Shown here: piece after piece, positions 1 to 11,669 of the stretch
Position numbering within the stretch: position 1 is the first letter of the stretch
How the letters are laid out: each line of letters opens with the position of its first letter
From: Lycocorax pyrrhopterus obiensis
Taxonomy: Eukaryota > Chordata > Aves > Passeriformes > Paradisaeidae
Direction of reading: 5' to 3'
NCBI GenBank assembly: GCA_014706295.1
Contig: JACSVZ010000004.1
Location: 9,582,465-9,646,464 of the forward strand
Length of the DNA: 64,000 nt
The notes under the pieces: generated by a model
Databases searched by the model: none
Told to the model about the DNA's origin: nothing
Seen by the model: only the letters and a program-made list of their open reading frames with translations
Program-made: the position numbers and the translations under genes

Positions 1-3000
1 ATTTGTCAAGTTCAACTGGTTTTCTTTCTAGAGTGTCCTGCAAATGATATTTTATAGTCAGGCTAAAAAAAAAACCTCTTTCTTATTAAAAACTGGCTTT
101 GTTCTAGATTGAAATTCCAGAAAAGAATTTGGTACTCCTAATTGGAAGTGAGGTATACAATTATTGTTTAGTCAAAGGTGTGGATGGAGAGAAGAGCTCA
201 AATGTAATATTGATGTTTATGCTAGCAAGCACAATTTAATCTTATAAATTAAAAAAAGTAAATGGAAGACTGGAATACTGGAAGCCTGTAAGATACTGAT
301 TTTGAAATTTAGTGATGATGTTGTTTATACAATTGTGTAAATGCTACAATTGTGTCATTAAGTTTGCAGAAACAAGTGCTCAAATTTTGGCAGCATGAAG
401 CAGCTTTTTCTAAGACATTTAGGAGTCTAATTGTGCAGAGACACGGGTTTCAGTAGTTGTTTGTTCAGCCTGGCTATTATTGGCTCTGCCTTTTTGCTCC
501 AGTGGGATCTCAGAGTTCTCAGCATTTCTGAAAGTCAGTCTGCACTACTGTAGGTACTCCAACAGGTACGGAAAACTTGGGTTGCTTTCCAGACTTGGCT
601 TAGCACCTGGATATATCCAGCGTGCCATGTTCTTGTACACAACACATTACAAGAATAAAAAAATGCACAGTTTAATAAAGCTGGTTTAGACTTGCACTCT
701 TCCTCCTGTCGTGCAGGGAGCAGTGCAATGATTTCCCTCTGTTCCAGCTGTATTTCCCACATAACACTGTTCTGTCCCACAACAGGTAAAAATAGAGAGC
801 CAGGGCTTTGGAGGCTGGTCTTGCTGTGAGAGTAAGATGTGAAATTTCAGTACAACCCCACTGTAGCCTTCTGTTTACACAGCCATACTGTCCTGGGACA
901 GAGTCGCACGGATTGCAAGCATTCTTGCTGCAAGGAATCCGGGTCTGACAGGAACAGCCGATTCCCAAAGCTCAGCTCTGTCTAGAAAACTGGCTCTATT
1001 ATCCAAGATTATGGCAGAGAGCAAACACTCCTCCAGTTTACCATAGCTTTGCCATCAAAAGGAGCTTTCTTTTAGGAGTTTGAGATCCCAAACAGAGTGT
1101 GTTTTCCCAGGAACTTTTGGTTCAAAGCTGACGGGCAGGGTGTCGCTATCAGTGCGGCATGGTTTAGGTTGGGTTTATTCCAAAGGCTCCCAGTGCAGTG
1201 TGTGGCAGAGACATCTCAGCAGACCACACCACCTCCCTGGCACAGGGAAGTAGCTGGCTGAGTACCTTTATGGATTCATGCTGGCTAATAATTCCTGCTG
1301 AGAGGAGGTTTCAGCTTGTTAAATGTCAGTGTTGGTGTGGCACTGGGCAGCCTCTCCCTGCTGTGGGTCAAACCCCACACATAAAGGTACCCTCAGAGCC
1401 ATTTGCTTTGTGGGACATGATACCACACAAGCAACCAGAAAGCTGCTGACCTTAAATGCTGTCTTTTATTGTCAAACATCTTCTTTCAAAACAAAACCCT
1501 TCTGTGATTTCTCTAGTGGAGAGCAGTGCGTTTGGTGTGCAAGGGGGACTGCTGAATATCAGCACACTCCACGTTTGGAGCATTGCCCTTCAGCCATATT
1601 TCTGCTGCGGAGAGATGACTCTGTTAGAATCATAGTTCAATGAAAATATGGTTCCTCTTAGCAGATGCTCAACCCCTACGTAGCAATTACTGCCTAATGT
1701 TTATTTTGCAGTGGTTACTGAGAGCTGTTGAGTCACTGACATCTTTGTTGAGAGACTTGTTTTGGGTCTTATTTTTTACATAGTGCCGTTTGACGAAGCC
1801 AAAATCTGATTCTCAACGTCTATTGTTTTTCAAGGGCTTTTAGAAAGCTCTCCTAAAAAAAGGCAGCATTAACTGGTTAAGGGCCAGTTAGCAAGGCCAG
1901 ACAGAAACACCAGCAGGGTGTGTGAATTCTGACTGTCATCTTCATACATGCAGAGGTCAAGACAGTGACACAGCATATGCAGATAGCAAGCCTTAAATAT
2001 TTGCAAGAAAGCAGCAGTGTATTTTTAGCATGATCCTTGGTAACCCTCTGTTTATTTTCAAAAATGACTTAAGTGAATTAAGAACCTATATTCCATTGTT
2101 TTAATGCGATGTTAAGCCAAAATCCTTTGAAAAGGTGGTTTGGGATCCTAATTTGTTTATCCGTTGCTGGACACGTTAGCCAGTGTGCCTAAGGGAAGAA
2201 TAGGGCTGAGTCAAGCAATCTGGATACAATTTTGAACTGTCACAGGGACTTTGTACTGCCTTGAATAAGTCATGCAGAGATCGCTTGAGAAAAGGATGTG
2301 AACTTACGACTGGTGCCCACATTTTCTGTATCAGATTTTTGAAAATCCCCATTTATCTGTCATATAAGCCTGAAGGTGTCTCTCTTTCTGCTGGTGATTT
2401 TCCCAAGGGAATCTGGGTATCTGGCCGTGGCCAACACTGCTTGACTCTCAATGTTAGCAGCAGTTTAAGAACTCATGACTCAGCTCCCCTCATAGGGTCT
2501 GGGCCCAGCGTGTTCCCTGCATGGACAGGGGCTCCCCTCAAAGGCAGGAGAGAGCTATCTCTCCAAATTCAGAGCTTGGTTTGCTGATTTCTCTGGGCAT
2601 TTCTGGAGGAAAATAAATAGCAAGTAACCAATGTAGCGGGTATGAAATGGTTACTCATATGGTTCTTTCCGTTTCCTACCCTGGAGTCCATAATGTGCAT
2701 TCTTGTGTCAAGAGCTGCTGTTGATGCAGCACCACAATACCACAGATTTAAAAAAAGAAGGCTAAAGAATCAATTAGATGCAATTATAATTAAAGTCTAC
2801 TGACTGCAAGTTTGTTCTGGCTGATTGGACAAGCTGAATGAGAAATTTCTTGATCATGAAATTTTGTATCATACCACCACATGTACAATCCTTTGTTTCC
2901 ACAGAAACCTCCATATTATGCTCTGTTTATTTTAAAAATCAAGTTCTATTTTTGCAATATAATGACATGCCAGTAAAACCAAAAGGAGCATTGGCATGTT

Positions 3001-3806
3001 CATTCGCTCACAGCCTCCTTTTGTTGCCATCTTCCCCCCGGCAAATAAAATAGAAATGCATGCCTTCTAATAGGTTCATTTGTAAACTCAGCGGATGTGG
3101 GCAAATGAGGGGCAAGTGAGGCAGCTGCATGATCAGGATTCCTGACTTGTGAAAGCAGATTTTTGGCAGTGGCAACCAGGTCTTTGGTTTGTTTTGCTTT
3201 GGCTGGTCTCTAATAAGGCCCCGATTTCCTCCTTGTTCTGGCTGCTGCTGAATTGCTGATGAGTCTGTAAGGGCAACGTGGGGTCATCTGGATGAGGGTT
3301 TGTGGGAGCTTGCACATCCCAAAAGGGACTGATTTCATTGGGTTTTACCTGGTTCCCTTGAACAGGACAACCCTGTCAGATGCTATTTGCCAGTAACTCT
3401 TCGACACTTCCGGGGACTTGCAAATTAAATGTGCTGCTAGATTTCCCCACTGTGGTTTCATCTGTTCTTCTGTATTCCGGTCAAGATGTGGTGTCCTTCT
3501 CAAAGGGCCACTTGGCTCAGCTGGGAGCTGCGGGATCAGTGTTGGAGTCAGTGAAAACTGTATCAGTGCTCTTCCACAGTGATAGGGTTTAGGCTCCTTC
3601 AGTGCCAGGGATGAGCAGGCTTGGAGATGTTATTTTTAGGAATTGCTGGAGACTTGATGCTAAGAAGTGTAAGCTCAGCACTCCAGAAAGCCTCCAGCAG
3701 CACCGTGTCAAGGGCTGGTAAGCCTGGATCAGCCTGTGCTTTTACAAGCGGTACTCTGAGAAAGCCAATGCTCAACAGACCTGTATTTGTGTGGTGTTGC
3801 TTGCTT
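1..3806. other. Non-coding stretch without recognisable elements
   Basis: AT-rich single-copy-looking DNA. Short reading frames occur on both strands but none exceeds about 108 codons or resembles a known protein, and none is framed by good splice sites together with an open frame. A small AT-rich direct repeat (acaattgtgt twice, near 329-355) is the only local structure noticed. It is most likely intron or intergenic sequence. Confidence 0.6.
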
Positions 3807-3844
3807 AAAAAAAAAAAAAAAGGAAAAAAAAAAAAAGAAAAAAA
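3807..3844 (+). repeat. Adenine-rich purine tract
   Basis: A 38-base uninterrupted purine run made of 15 A, GG, 13 A, G and 7 A. It is not preceded by a sequence recognisable as a SINE or a processed gene copy, so it is called a simple A-rich tract rather than a retroposon tail. Shorter A runs of the same kind occur at about 4104-4117 and 50555-50572. Such tracts are length-variable and error-prone in sequencing. Confidence 0.8.
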
Positions 3845-6800
3845 TTACTCTGTTAGACTGCAGTGATTGTGTGCTTGCCCAGCTCCAGGTAGTGTGGGCA
3901 TTAGCCTTGGGAAACAACCCCACTTTTCAGAGCTGGCACAATATGATTGCTGTATTCAGCAGCCCAGGCTTCTTGGAGTTGTAAAGGACCATCCATTGAA
4001 GAGTGACAAGAGATCATGAGAAAGTTTGTGGGTGTTTTCAGGAATTTGCAAATTTCCCATTCATTTTCTATGAGATACTCACACGGGCTGGCATTTCCTG
4101 ACCAAAAAAAAAAAAAAGGAGGGGGTGCTGGGAGGGAAAGAAAGCACTTGTCATATCTCTAATCATGTATTCAAAGCTGCAGGAGGTACAGAAAGACACG
4201 GAACAGGTCCATGTGGATGATGGGACAGATGCTCATGTGTCTGCACATAAGCCAGGCTGGCATGCAGATGGATTGGATTGCTGTGGGCGACGGCTCGGGC
4301 TCGGGCTTCTCAGAGATGAGGTGGTCTGTGGCGCTGGCTCCTTCTGCTCACTGCTGCTCTTGGATGTGAGATTGCATTCGCAGTTCCCAAGTTCAAACCT
4401 CAGCATGCTACACACCCACAGATTCCCACAGCTTTGTCCTGCAAAGTGCCCCGTCTAACAAAAACCTCCCAGGCCTCGTGGGCTTTTTTTCCACCACTGC
4501 AATGAACAGCTTTGTTTTGAACAGAAGATTGAACGTAGCTCATTTTCCCACCTGTGACCTGGTCTCTCATGTGCTAAACTTGGAGTAAACAAGTATTATT
4601 TGATCCCACCCCCTTGATCCTCGCTTGTAGCGGAACATTCATGGCAATGCAACCTCTGAATTTCCTGGCAAATATTTCAGCCTTTTTTGCCTGCTTGCCT
4701 CAGTTGTCCTTGTGAAAACAGGCACAGATTTTGCTCACTGCTCCTGGAGGAGTATCTTCACATGAATAACTCAGTTACTATAAGCAAAAAAAAAACAACT
4801 TCACACCTATTCTCTCCTCTTTACTCACCTCCTTTGGTTTACTATTCCTGAATAGAACAGAGCGTGTATTTAGTGATCAGTCACAAACCACAAATCTTTA
4901 ATAGCTTGTAATGTTAGAAACATCAATTAATGTTCACCAAGGTCCTTTGTAGTGAATTACAGGCCCATTGCTCTAAAGAGCTGGAAACTTTAGTAAAGGG
5001 AGTAGAAAAAGAATGGTGTGTGAAGGGAAACAAAGTCAAGGAGCAGTGGCCAGAGCTGCAAAAAAATGACAGAAGACATCTAAGTGTTGCTTGTGAAACT
5101 CTGCTGCTCTGGGTCACTTCCATGTGACTTTGTTCGTGTGTTTAGTGGAGTGGATCTTGTTCTTTATGAAGGACAACCTTCTGCTCAGCTGAAGGACATG
5201 TGTAGTCCATCTGGGGCTGAGGAGGCCTCCTGTGTTGAGAACCATATGCGTGTGCTTTCTTGGGCTGGGCTTTGTGAGATGTTGCCGCAGCAGTTGGACC
5301 TGCTCAAAATCAAATCAGGAAAGAATACTTAGATAGTTTATCCACAGCAAATAACTCAGCAGGTCTGTCAGCAGTGCCCTTCTGGTCTGTGCAGATACTG
5401 CACGCAGTAATTCATCTCCATAGAAAGAGCCCACCAGTAAAGGCCACCCATTCTTTCCCAGTGAAGACCACCAATCCTTCAGTTGTCATGACTTCTCTGA
5501 GCCCATTGTTCCTTACTTCCTTTCTCATATAGTAATTCTGACTTCCCTGACCTTTCTGTCTGCTCCTCCAACACGCATTTTAGAGCACCTACCACAGAAA
5601 CAAAACTGAATCCCAATGATTATTGGTCTTCATTCCTTTCACCCTAGATGGAGTTGTATTTTCCTTTCACTCCATTTCCGTTTAGACTTTCTTTTCCAAT
5701 TCCTTTAAACTGTCTGTCTCGGCTGCCCAGTTTGCAAAGGCCTCTTGTGCTCTTTGCTGTGTTTTTCTCACACCCCTCTGAAAGCCACAGGGTCAAAACA
5801 ATGCTTCTAATCTCATTTGGAATCCCTTGTGTACTTTGTTTAGTTATGTTTTTGTGCCAGATTTTTTTTGACAGATTTTTGCTTGTAAATGGGGGTTGCA
5901 GTTTCTTCTCAGGGGTTGAAATTCTGGTTTCATAGAAATCCATATAAAGCTTCAGTCAGACCAGGATTATGTTGATAATCCTGAAAGAAGAAATATTGTT
6001 ATTGCTTCTTTTTCCCACATTTCTGGAGTTTTAGTAGACTGTATAGAATTTTGAGAAATATGAAAAACATTCTAGGTAAGAGTACAGGTAAGAGCAAAAT
6101 TTCTTTAGCCTGTTTCAGAAGCATGAGTTTGAATTTTTCCCACAGGTATTGAACCACAATGGATTTTTTTCTTAGCTTTAAATAGTAGATTTGGGTTTTT
6201 TTCTGCCATTCTGCCATCCTTATTTTTATTGAGTATGCTCCAAACCCTTCTGAAGTTAGTGGAAACGCTCCCACTGAACTCTGTGAACCCATCTCAGGTT
6301 TTCTCTACTCCACCTGAATTCAGAGGGAGATTAGAAAGGCTGCCTGTGGCATAGGAGACTGCTGCTTTCAGGAGAGGGAGAAGTCTGCCTTTATTCTGTG
6401 CTCTTTCCCTCATTTGAGGGAAAGCTGCTTTATAAGGATGTAACAGGGCTCTGTTTGCTTGTTCTTTGGTACCTACATCAGCCCTCAGTCTTAGTTTTTG
6501 CACTAATGGCAGATATTAAATCCATGTTCTTCTGATTCTTGTAAAATAGCTGAAGGTGATAAAAGCCCAAATATATTTAATTATATCTATGTTTACTCTT
6601 TTGGGCTTCAGTCTCCTTTTGCGGCTTTTTAAAGCATTTTTTGGTGTAATAAATCCATCTGGAATAGGTAGATTATAGTCAAGTTTACGTCTCCCTCTGA
6701 ACCGTGCAGGAAAAATTTAAGAGGTGATACTTTGAGTGCAGGCAGAGGTAAGAAGTGGTGGTGGGCAACCAGCTGTCTATTTTTGTTCTACATACCATAG

Positions 6801-7389
6801 AATTCTTATTTTGGACACTTGGCAAAAATTGTGTAGTGGAAAAATAAGCGTCGTCATTGTGAGCTCTCTCTAAACATGGACAAGAACAGGTGAGAAATTA
6901 AAAATTTAAAAAAAAAAAAGGCAGCAGCTCTTTGACAGGATCATTCTTTTGCAACAGGAAACTCATTCCTAACTAGGGCTGTGCATGAGACACCAGGCAC
7001 TCCAAGCTGAATTTGTTGCACTAACTGTGCCCTGGGGGGTTGCTGACCAGTTAGGAGGATCAGCAGAAGAAACAATAAAGCATTTTTATTAGCCTTGAAG
7101 TCAGACCAGTGGGAATTTTCCAGAGAAGGGCCTACCCTAGTTCTCTTTCATAAACTAACTTCCTCCAAACTGTTTGATAACAAGGGAAATGAAAACAATC
7201 AGAAGAAGGGGGGAGGCAGAAAACCCTACCATTTGTTAATTACATGGATGTTTTGGAACTGTCAGAACATGGCAGCTCCATAGCATTTCTGTCAGCCACT
7301 GGGTGTGAGTGGCTGTGGCCATCGTCTCAGTGTCAGGAAACTGCCCTGCTCTTTGGGCCTGGGCTGTATGTTGCCAATGACTTACTGAG
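3845..7389. other. Non-coding stretch without recognisable elements
   Basis: AT-rich DNA with only short frames on both strands. Two GTAAGA donor-like motifs sit close together near 6074-6090 and another near 6749. The acceptor-like sites upstream of them define pieces of only about 40 bases with no protein resemblance. Nothing here supports a gene. Confidence 0.55.
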
Positions 7390-7665
7390 GAGTGGTTTGG
7401 GTTGGAAGAGGGACCTTAAACACCACCTAGTTCCAACTGCCCTGCCATGGGCAGGGGCACCTTCCACCAGACCAGGCTGCCGAAAGCTTCATCCAGTCTG
7501 GACTGGAACACCTCCAGGGATGGGGCAGCGTTCCGCTTCCATCCACAGCTTCTCTGGGCGGTTCCGGTGTTTCATCACCCTCACAGCAGAGAATTTTTCC
7601 TAGTACCTAATCTAACCCTGCCCTCTCTCAGTTTAAAGCCGCTCCCCCTTGCTCCACCACCTCAT
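7390..7665 (-). mobile_element. CR1 LINE 3'-end fragment, antisense
   Basis: On the plus strand this begins with the hallmark reverse complement of the avian CR1 3' end (tggtttgggttggaag, then a variant of gggaccttaaa). It continues through the diagnostic landmarks in order: ccatgggcaggggcacctt, ccaccagaccaggctgc, ctccagggatggggcagc, cttctctgggcgg, tcatcaccctcacag and a ttcctagtacctaatct-like block, then fades near cagtttaaagccgctcccc. The element is therefore inserted on the minus strand and is strongly 5'-truncated, as is usual for CR1, with no reverse-transcriptase domain. The short octamer repeat normally found at the CR1 end is not preserved to the left. Divergence from remembered CR1 consensus is moderate, so it is a fixed, inactive copy. 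The overlapping frames at 7244-7897 are by-products of this repeat, not genes. Confidence 0.92.
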
Positions 7666-7855
7666 CGTGATGATCATTGCAGTCAAAGGTCTCAGACAAA
7701 ACAAAGGCACTGTGCAAATGTGCACCGAGAGACAGAGATTTCAACAGGAGAAATGCTTTGAGTTATTGCTTGCATCTGATATCCTCACTGGTAGTGCTCT
7801 ATCTGCTGCTGCCAGGTCAGAGAGTTTTCTGTTTCTCTCACTGTCCGGGAATGCT

Positions 7856-7870
7856 GCAGCAGCAGCAGCA
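7856..7870 (+). repeat. Short GCA triplet run
   Basis: Five GCA units in a row. It is too short to be a confident microsatellite but long enough to be variable between individuals. It lies in frames coding short Ala or Gln runs that I consider chance. Confidence 0.5.
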
Positions 7871-8100
7871 GGAGCACTCATCCCAGGTGAGGGATGACAG
7901 CCCTTCGCTTAGTTTGCTGCCCTCTGGTTCAAGCTCTGAGTATTTTAATCAGGCAGAAATAAAGGTCGGGGATCTCCGACAGCGGTATTGGCTGCCAGAT
8001 AACAGTACTTCTAGAAACTAGGTCTTGGAGTTAGGCTTTTCCTCGTGGTCTTACTGTGGTCTGCTGTAAAACATAAAAGCCTAAATCCTTGATTTCTAAA

Positions 8101-8170
8101 TACATAAATACCTTCAAAGATTTGATTTCAATCAGAAATAGATACATAAATACCTTCAAAGATTTGATTT
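8101..8170 (+). repeat. Tandem duplication, 28-base identical core, 42-base period
   Basis: The 28 bases at 8101-8128 (starting tacataaataccttcaaag) recur without a mismatch at 8143-8170. The bases between copies partly resemble the flank of copy one (ttctaaa against agaaata). This fits a local tandem duplication of about 42 bases in which only the core is still identical. There is no coding frame across it. Confidence 0.9.
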
Positions 8171-11100
8171 AACGCTGGATCTGATATGCACTGAAATAAC
8201 AGCATGCTCTGAATTGATTCTGCTGAGCATACTCAGATCCTTTTAAACTAATGCTGCAGCTGAAGCTTTAGGCACTGCAGAAATGTGATTCTAAACCAGA
8301 GTTCTTAAGGTCACCTGGTTTTTAGTGTTGTCTTTCAGTGAAGGTGAAGCTACTTTTTTTTTTTTTAAACCAAGAGCTTCTCAAATGCTTAAAAGTAACA
8401 TCAATGGTTCAACGAAACTTATGCTGCAACTGCTGACTTGAATTTTGAGAGATTTTGTTGTATATCAAAGCCAAGAGATCTAGCTTATGGGTAGCTCTGT
8501 ATGATTTCTTGACATTTGGTTTTGAAGATGACCATCAGGATTTCAAAGCCATGAAGTTAATCTAACTGTACACTACTACTCTCTCCAGTGTCTTTGCATG
8601 CTTAAAATAACCCCAAATTATTTCTGACTAAATATGCTAGTCCAAAAAACTGGAAATACCAGAGTTGATGAAATGAGGACAGGTTGGGCCAACTTTTTTT
8701 TTTTCCTCCTTATAATTGCCAGTTATTGACTTGCTTTTTGTCAAGGTCACCAGAAAGCTATGGAAAAGTTTATCCCAGAATATTGGGTTTACTGGCATTT
8801 CTTGAAGAAAAAGCATAAAATACGTGAAGAACTTGCAGAGTCTCTGCCCTCAAGTCTCTTTACAAGAAGCTATTTTTGTGATTAGATGCTGGACCAAGCT
8901 GCTCTGCAATTTTTCCACTGCTATTAACTGTAAATAACTTCCAGCCTTGCATTAACCCTTTCAGCTCATGACAAGCAAAACTGTTCTGTATCTGCCGGGG
9001 GTAATGAGAGAAACAGATGAGCTGGGAATTTGAAGCTGGGTCTGAGGCAGAGCTCTTTTTTGCTGGGACTGTGTTTATGAACTCTTCTGTAACTTTCTCA
9101 TTCCTGACTCCCCTTAGAGAGTGCAAATATTTTTATCGGGTAGAACATTTTTGGGAAATACATCCATGGCCATGGCTGGATTTTGATCTTGTGCCTGCTG
9201 AAGCAGATGACAACGTTCTTGCTGGCCTTTGGGAAATGGCTGTGTGCTCTGCAGACATTGACCTGAAAAGACTTTAGGATCTCTCTGACAGGCCCAAGCT
9301 GGAAAGCTGTAGCTCTAAATTCAGTTCCTAATTCTTTGTGGTTGTCCAAAGGCAGCAGGACCTCAGATATGAGTGGAGCCTGTAAATGCTAAAAAAAAAA
9401 GTGCTGATAGGAATAAAAATATGAATACATGTTGAGTTAGGGAGGAAGGCAGCTCTTTTTGAACAAGTCTTGAGAGGGAAATTCTCTAGCCCTGTGCATC
9501 CCCTTCTGGAATGTCCATGTAATACCAAGATCATGTCCCAGTCTTGACTCCTAAATCCTCTGCCACGCTTAATTACAGAGCGGAATCTGGTTGAGAATTT
9601 TTGGATGCCTTCATGGACACTGAAGACAACAGAAGCACAGGGAAAAAGTCCACGCTTCAAAGTGTGTGATGATTTGGACTCTAAACATTCCAGGATTAAA
9701 GATGCTGCGATACTATGGAATCCTGTGCACCTGTCAGGCTGCAGCTGAGCTGAGCTGAGCTGTGTTTTAAATGCTCCAGTCACACATATGAAGCTGAAGA
9801 GTGACCCTGTGGTGGATTTAGGAGATGCAGGCTTCCCTTCGCTGGGCAGGTTTCCCTCTCTTCTTTATCCGCGACAGTATGAGGATCTCTCCAATGAAAC
9901 GTAGAGATTTCTTTTCACATTAAGAACTCTTATCAGAGAAATACAGTATGAAGTGGATTGATTGAAAATCAATCTTATGCCACGTATTGTGGATGAGGAA
10001 AGTTTTATACCTATTCTCACTTTGCCACAAAAGAGGGAAAAAGTGGTTACTATGACCATTTAAAAATTCTTGCACTAAAAACATTCCCAGGCACTGCTGG
10101 TTTTTTTTAATTTTCCTTTTTAAGGGGAATTATGCCACAGAGGCACTGGCTTATAAAGTTCATTAGGTTTTAAAAATATATTTGAGCTTCTTGGTCAGAC
10201 AAAATTAAAAATTGGCAGGCGGTCACGTGGGAAACTTCTGGCAGAGCTGAAAAGTGGTTCCAGTCTCCCCATGGTCCTTGGAGAAGGAGTCTGGCTTTTC
10301 TCTTTCCTTCCGGGTGTTGGACAAAGTTCTCCAATTCAGCATCTGCCAGCAGAATTTTACCACTGGCTTGAATGAAAATTAGGTTGTGTATCAAAATGAT
10401 GAGTAGATGTGTTATCAGAAATTATCTGAACTGTACCCAACTACCCTGGCCAGAATGGTGGTCCTTAGGGCTTTCCATATAAGCCGTAGGGCTTTTTTTA
10501 TTCTCATTCTAGTCATGAGCATCTGTAGTGGAACTTCGTCTGGGTTTTGTTGCAACCAAGTAACAGCCTTGGCTTCGTGGTTTTTTTTCCTTTCAGAACT
10601 GAACCTGTCAGCTTTCTGTCTCAACCATGAGGAGAGAACCAAGGCCTCTTGAGGCTGTCTTCTACGTCTCTGCCAATTACTCTCCTCCCATGGTGTTTCA
10701 ACCCTCAAAAATAATCGTGACATCCAAAATAACTAGTCTTCATTGAAAGTTGTGATCAAAAAGAAATATTACTAAATCTGTATTTTTACTGCTTGATTTT
10801 TTTTCAGGACTCCACTCCATGGGCTTCAAATCACTGCCTGGGAAACTGCTGTGGTTGGAGCTGCAATAGCCTGATGGATAAATCTTCTATGCCATCCTCT
10901 TTGCTTAACCTGGGATTCTGAGACATATTCACGTATCAGAAGAGGGAAGTGTAAAGCTTTTCGTGTTTTCAGCGAGCAGCTTGGTTGTGCTGCTAATAAG
11001 GATGAGCCTGCAAGGCTTTGAGACCTGGTTAGACCGAGGGTTCTGAAATGGAAATTGTTGTTTGTGCTGAGCCCCATGGAGCAGAACAGATCCCATTGCA

Positions 11101-11610
11101 GGTTTGGGGCTGGGCCACGGGGGAAACAACAGATGGTTGAAATGTACATGAAAAGGAGGGGAGGGTAAAGGGAAGAACTGGGGAAGGTTTGTGCTGGGCA
11201 GAGGAGGAGAGGCTTAGCCTGGCTGTCTAGTCCAATCCCAGTGTGATATTTTGCCTTTCTGTCTTCTGTGGAGGCATAGAAAGGAATAAACAGTGAAAAA
11301 AAACTTTAGAAGTGTGGTGGTGGTGGGAAGTAGGCCAGATAGAAAACTACAAAGTTATATTGTTGGTGCAGAAACCTTGGCTATGTATGGAGCCCAGAAC
11401 TGTCGTAATTTTGCCTCTCATAAGCAAGGCGGCTGTGCATCCAAATTAAGTGTCTAGGAGAAAATATTTTCTTTTCCAGATTAAGCTAGAAGAGTAACAT
11501 TTGGTGCTGGAAAGATACACTTCTCTGCTATGGTTTCTTCCTGATGAATTTGCAAATCTTCCCCGAATTGTTAATTCACCCTTTCCATTTGAAATTTGAA
11601 AGGCAAAAGG
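8171..11610. other. Non-coding stretch with minor simple repeats
   Basis: It contains a short gagct repeat at about 9742-9761, an 8-base perfect hairpin (gattgatt, 3-base loop, aatcaatc) at 9956-9974, and a strong acceptor-like site with eight T before CAG at about 10815. The frame after that acceptor stays open for only about 37 codons, shows no family resemblance and has no good donor. The 151-codon minus-strand frame at 9328-9783 has no recognisable domain. No gene is supported. Confidence 0.5.
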
Positions 11611-11669
11611 TTTTATTTTATTTTATTTTATTTTATTTTATTTTATTTTATTTTATTTTATTTTATTTT
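11611..11669 (+). repeat. TTTTA pentanucleotide microsatellite
   Basis: Nearly twelve perfect TTTTA units occupy 59 bases without interruption, between aggcaaaagg and gtctatgcatgcatg. An uninterrupted pentamer array of this length is expected to be polymorphic. It is not attached to a recognisable SINE or LINE tail. On the minus strand it reads TAAAA, so it could have begun as a retroposon A-tail, but no body was seen next to it. Confidence 0.97.

Noticed and set aside
3807..3844. A-tract as the tail of a processed pseudogene or SINE
   Set aside because: No gene-like or SINE-like body precedes it on either strand.
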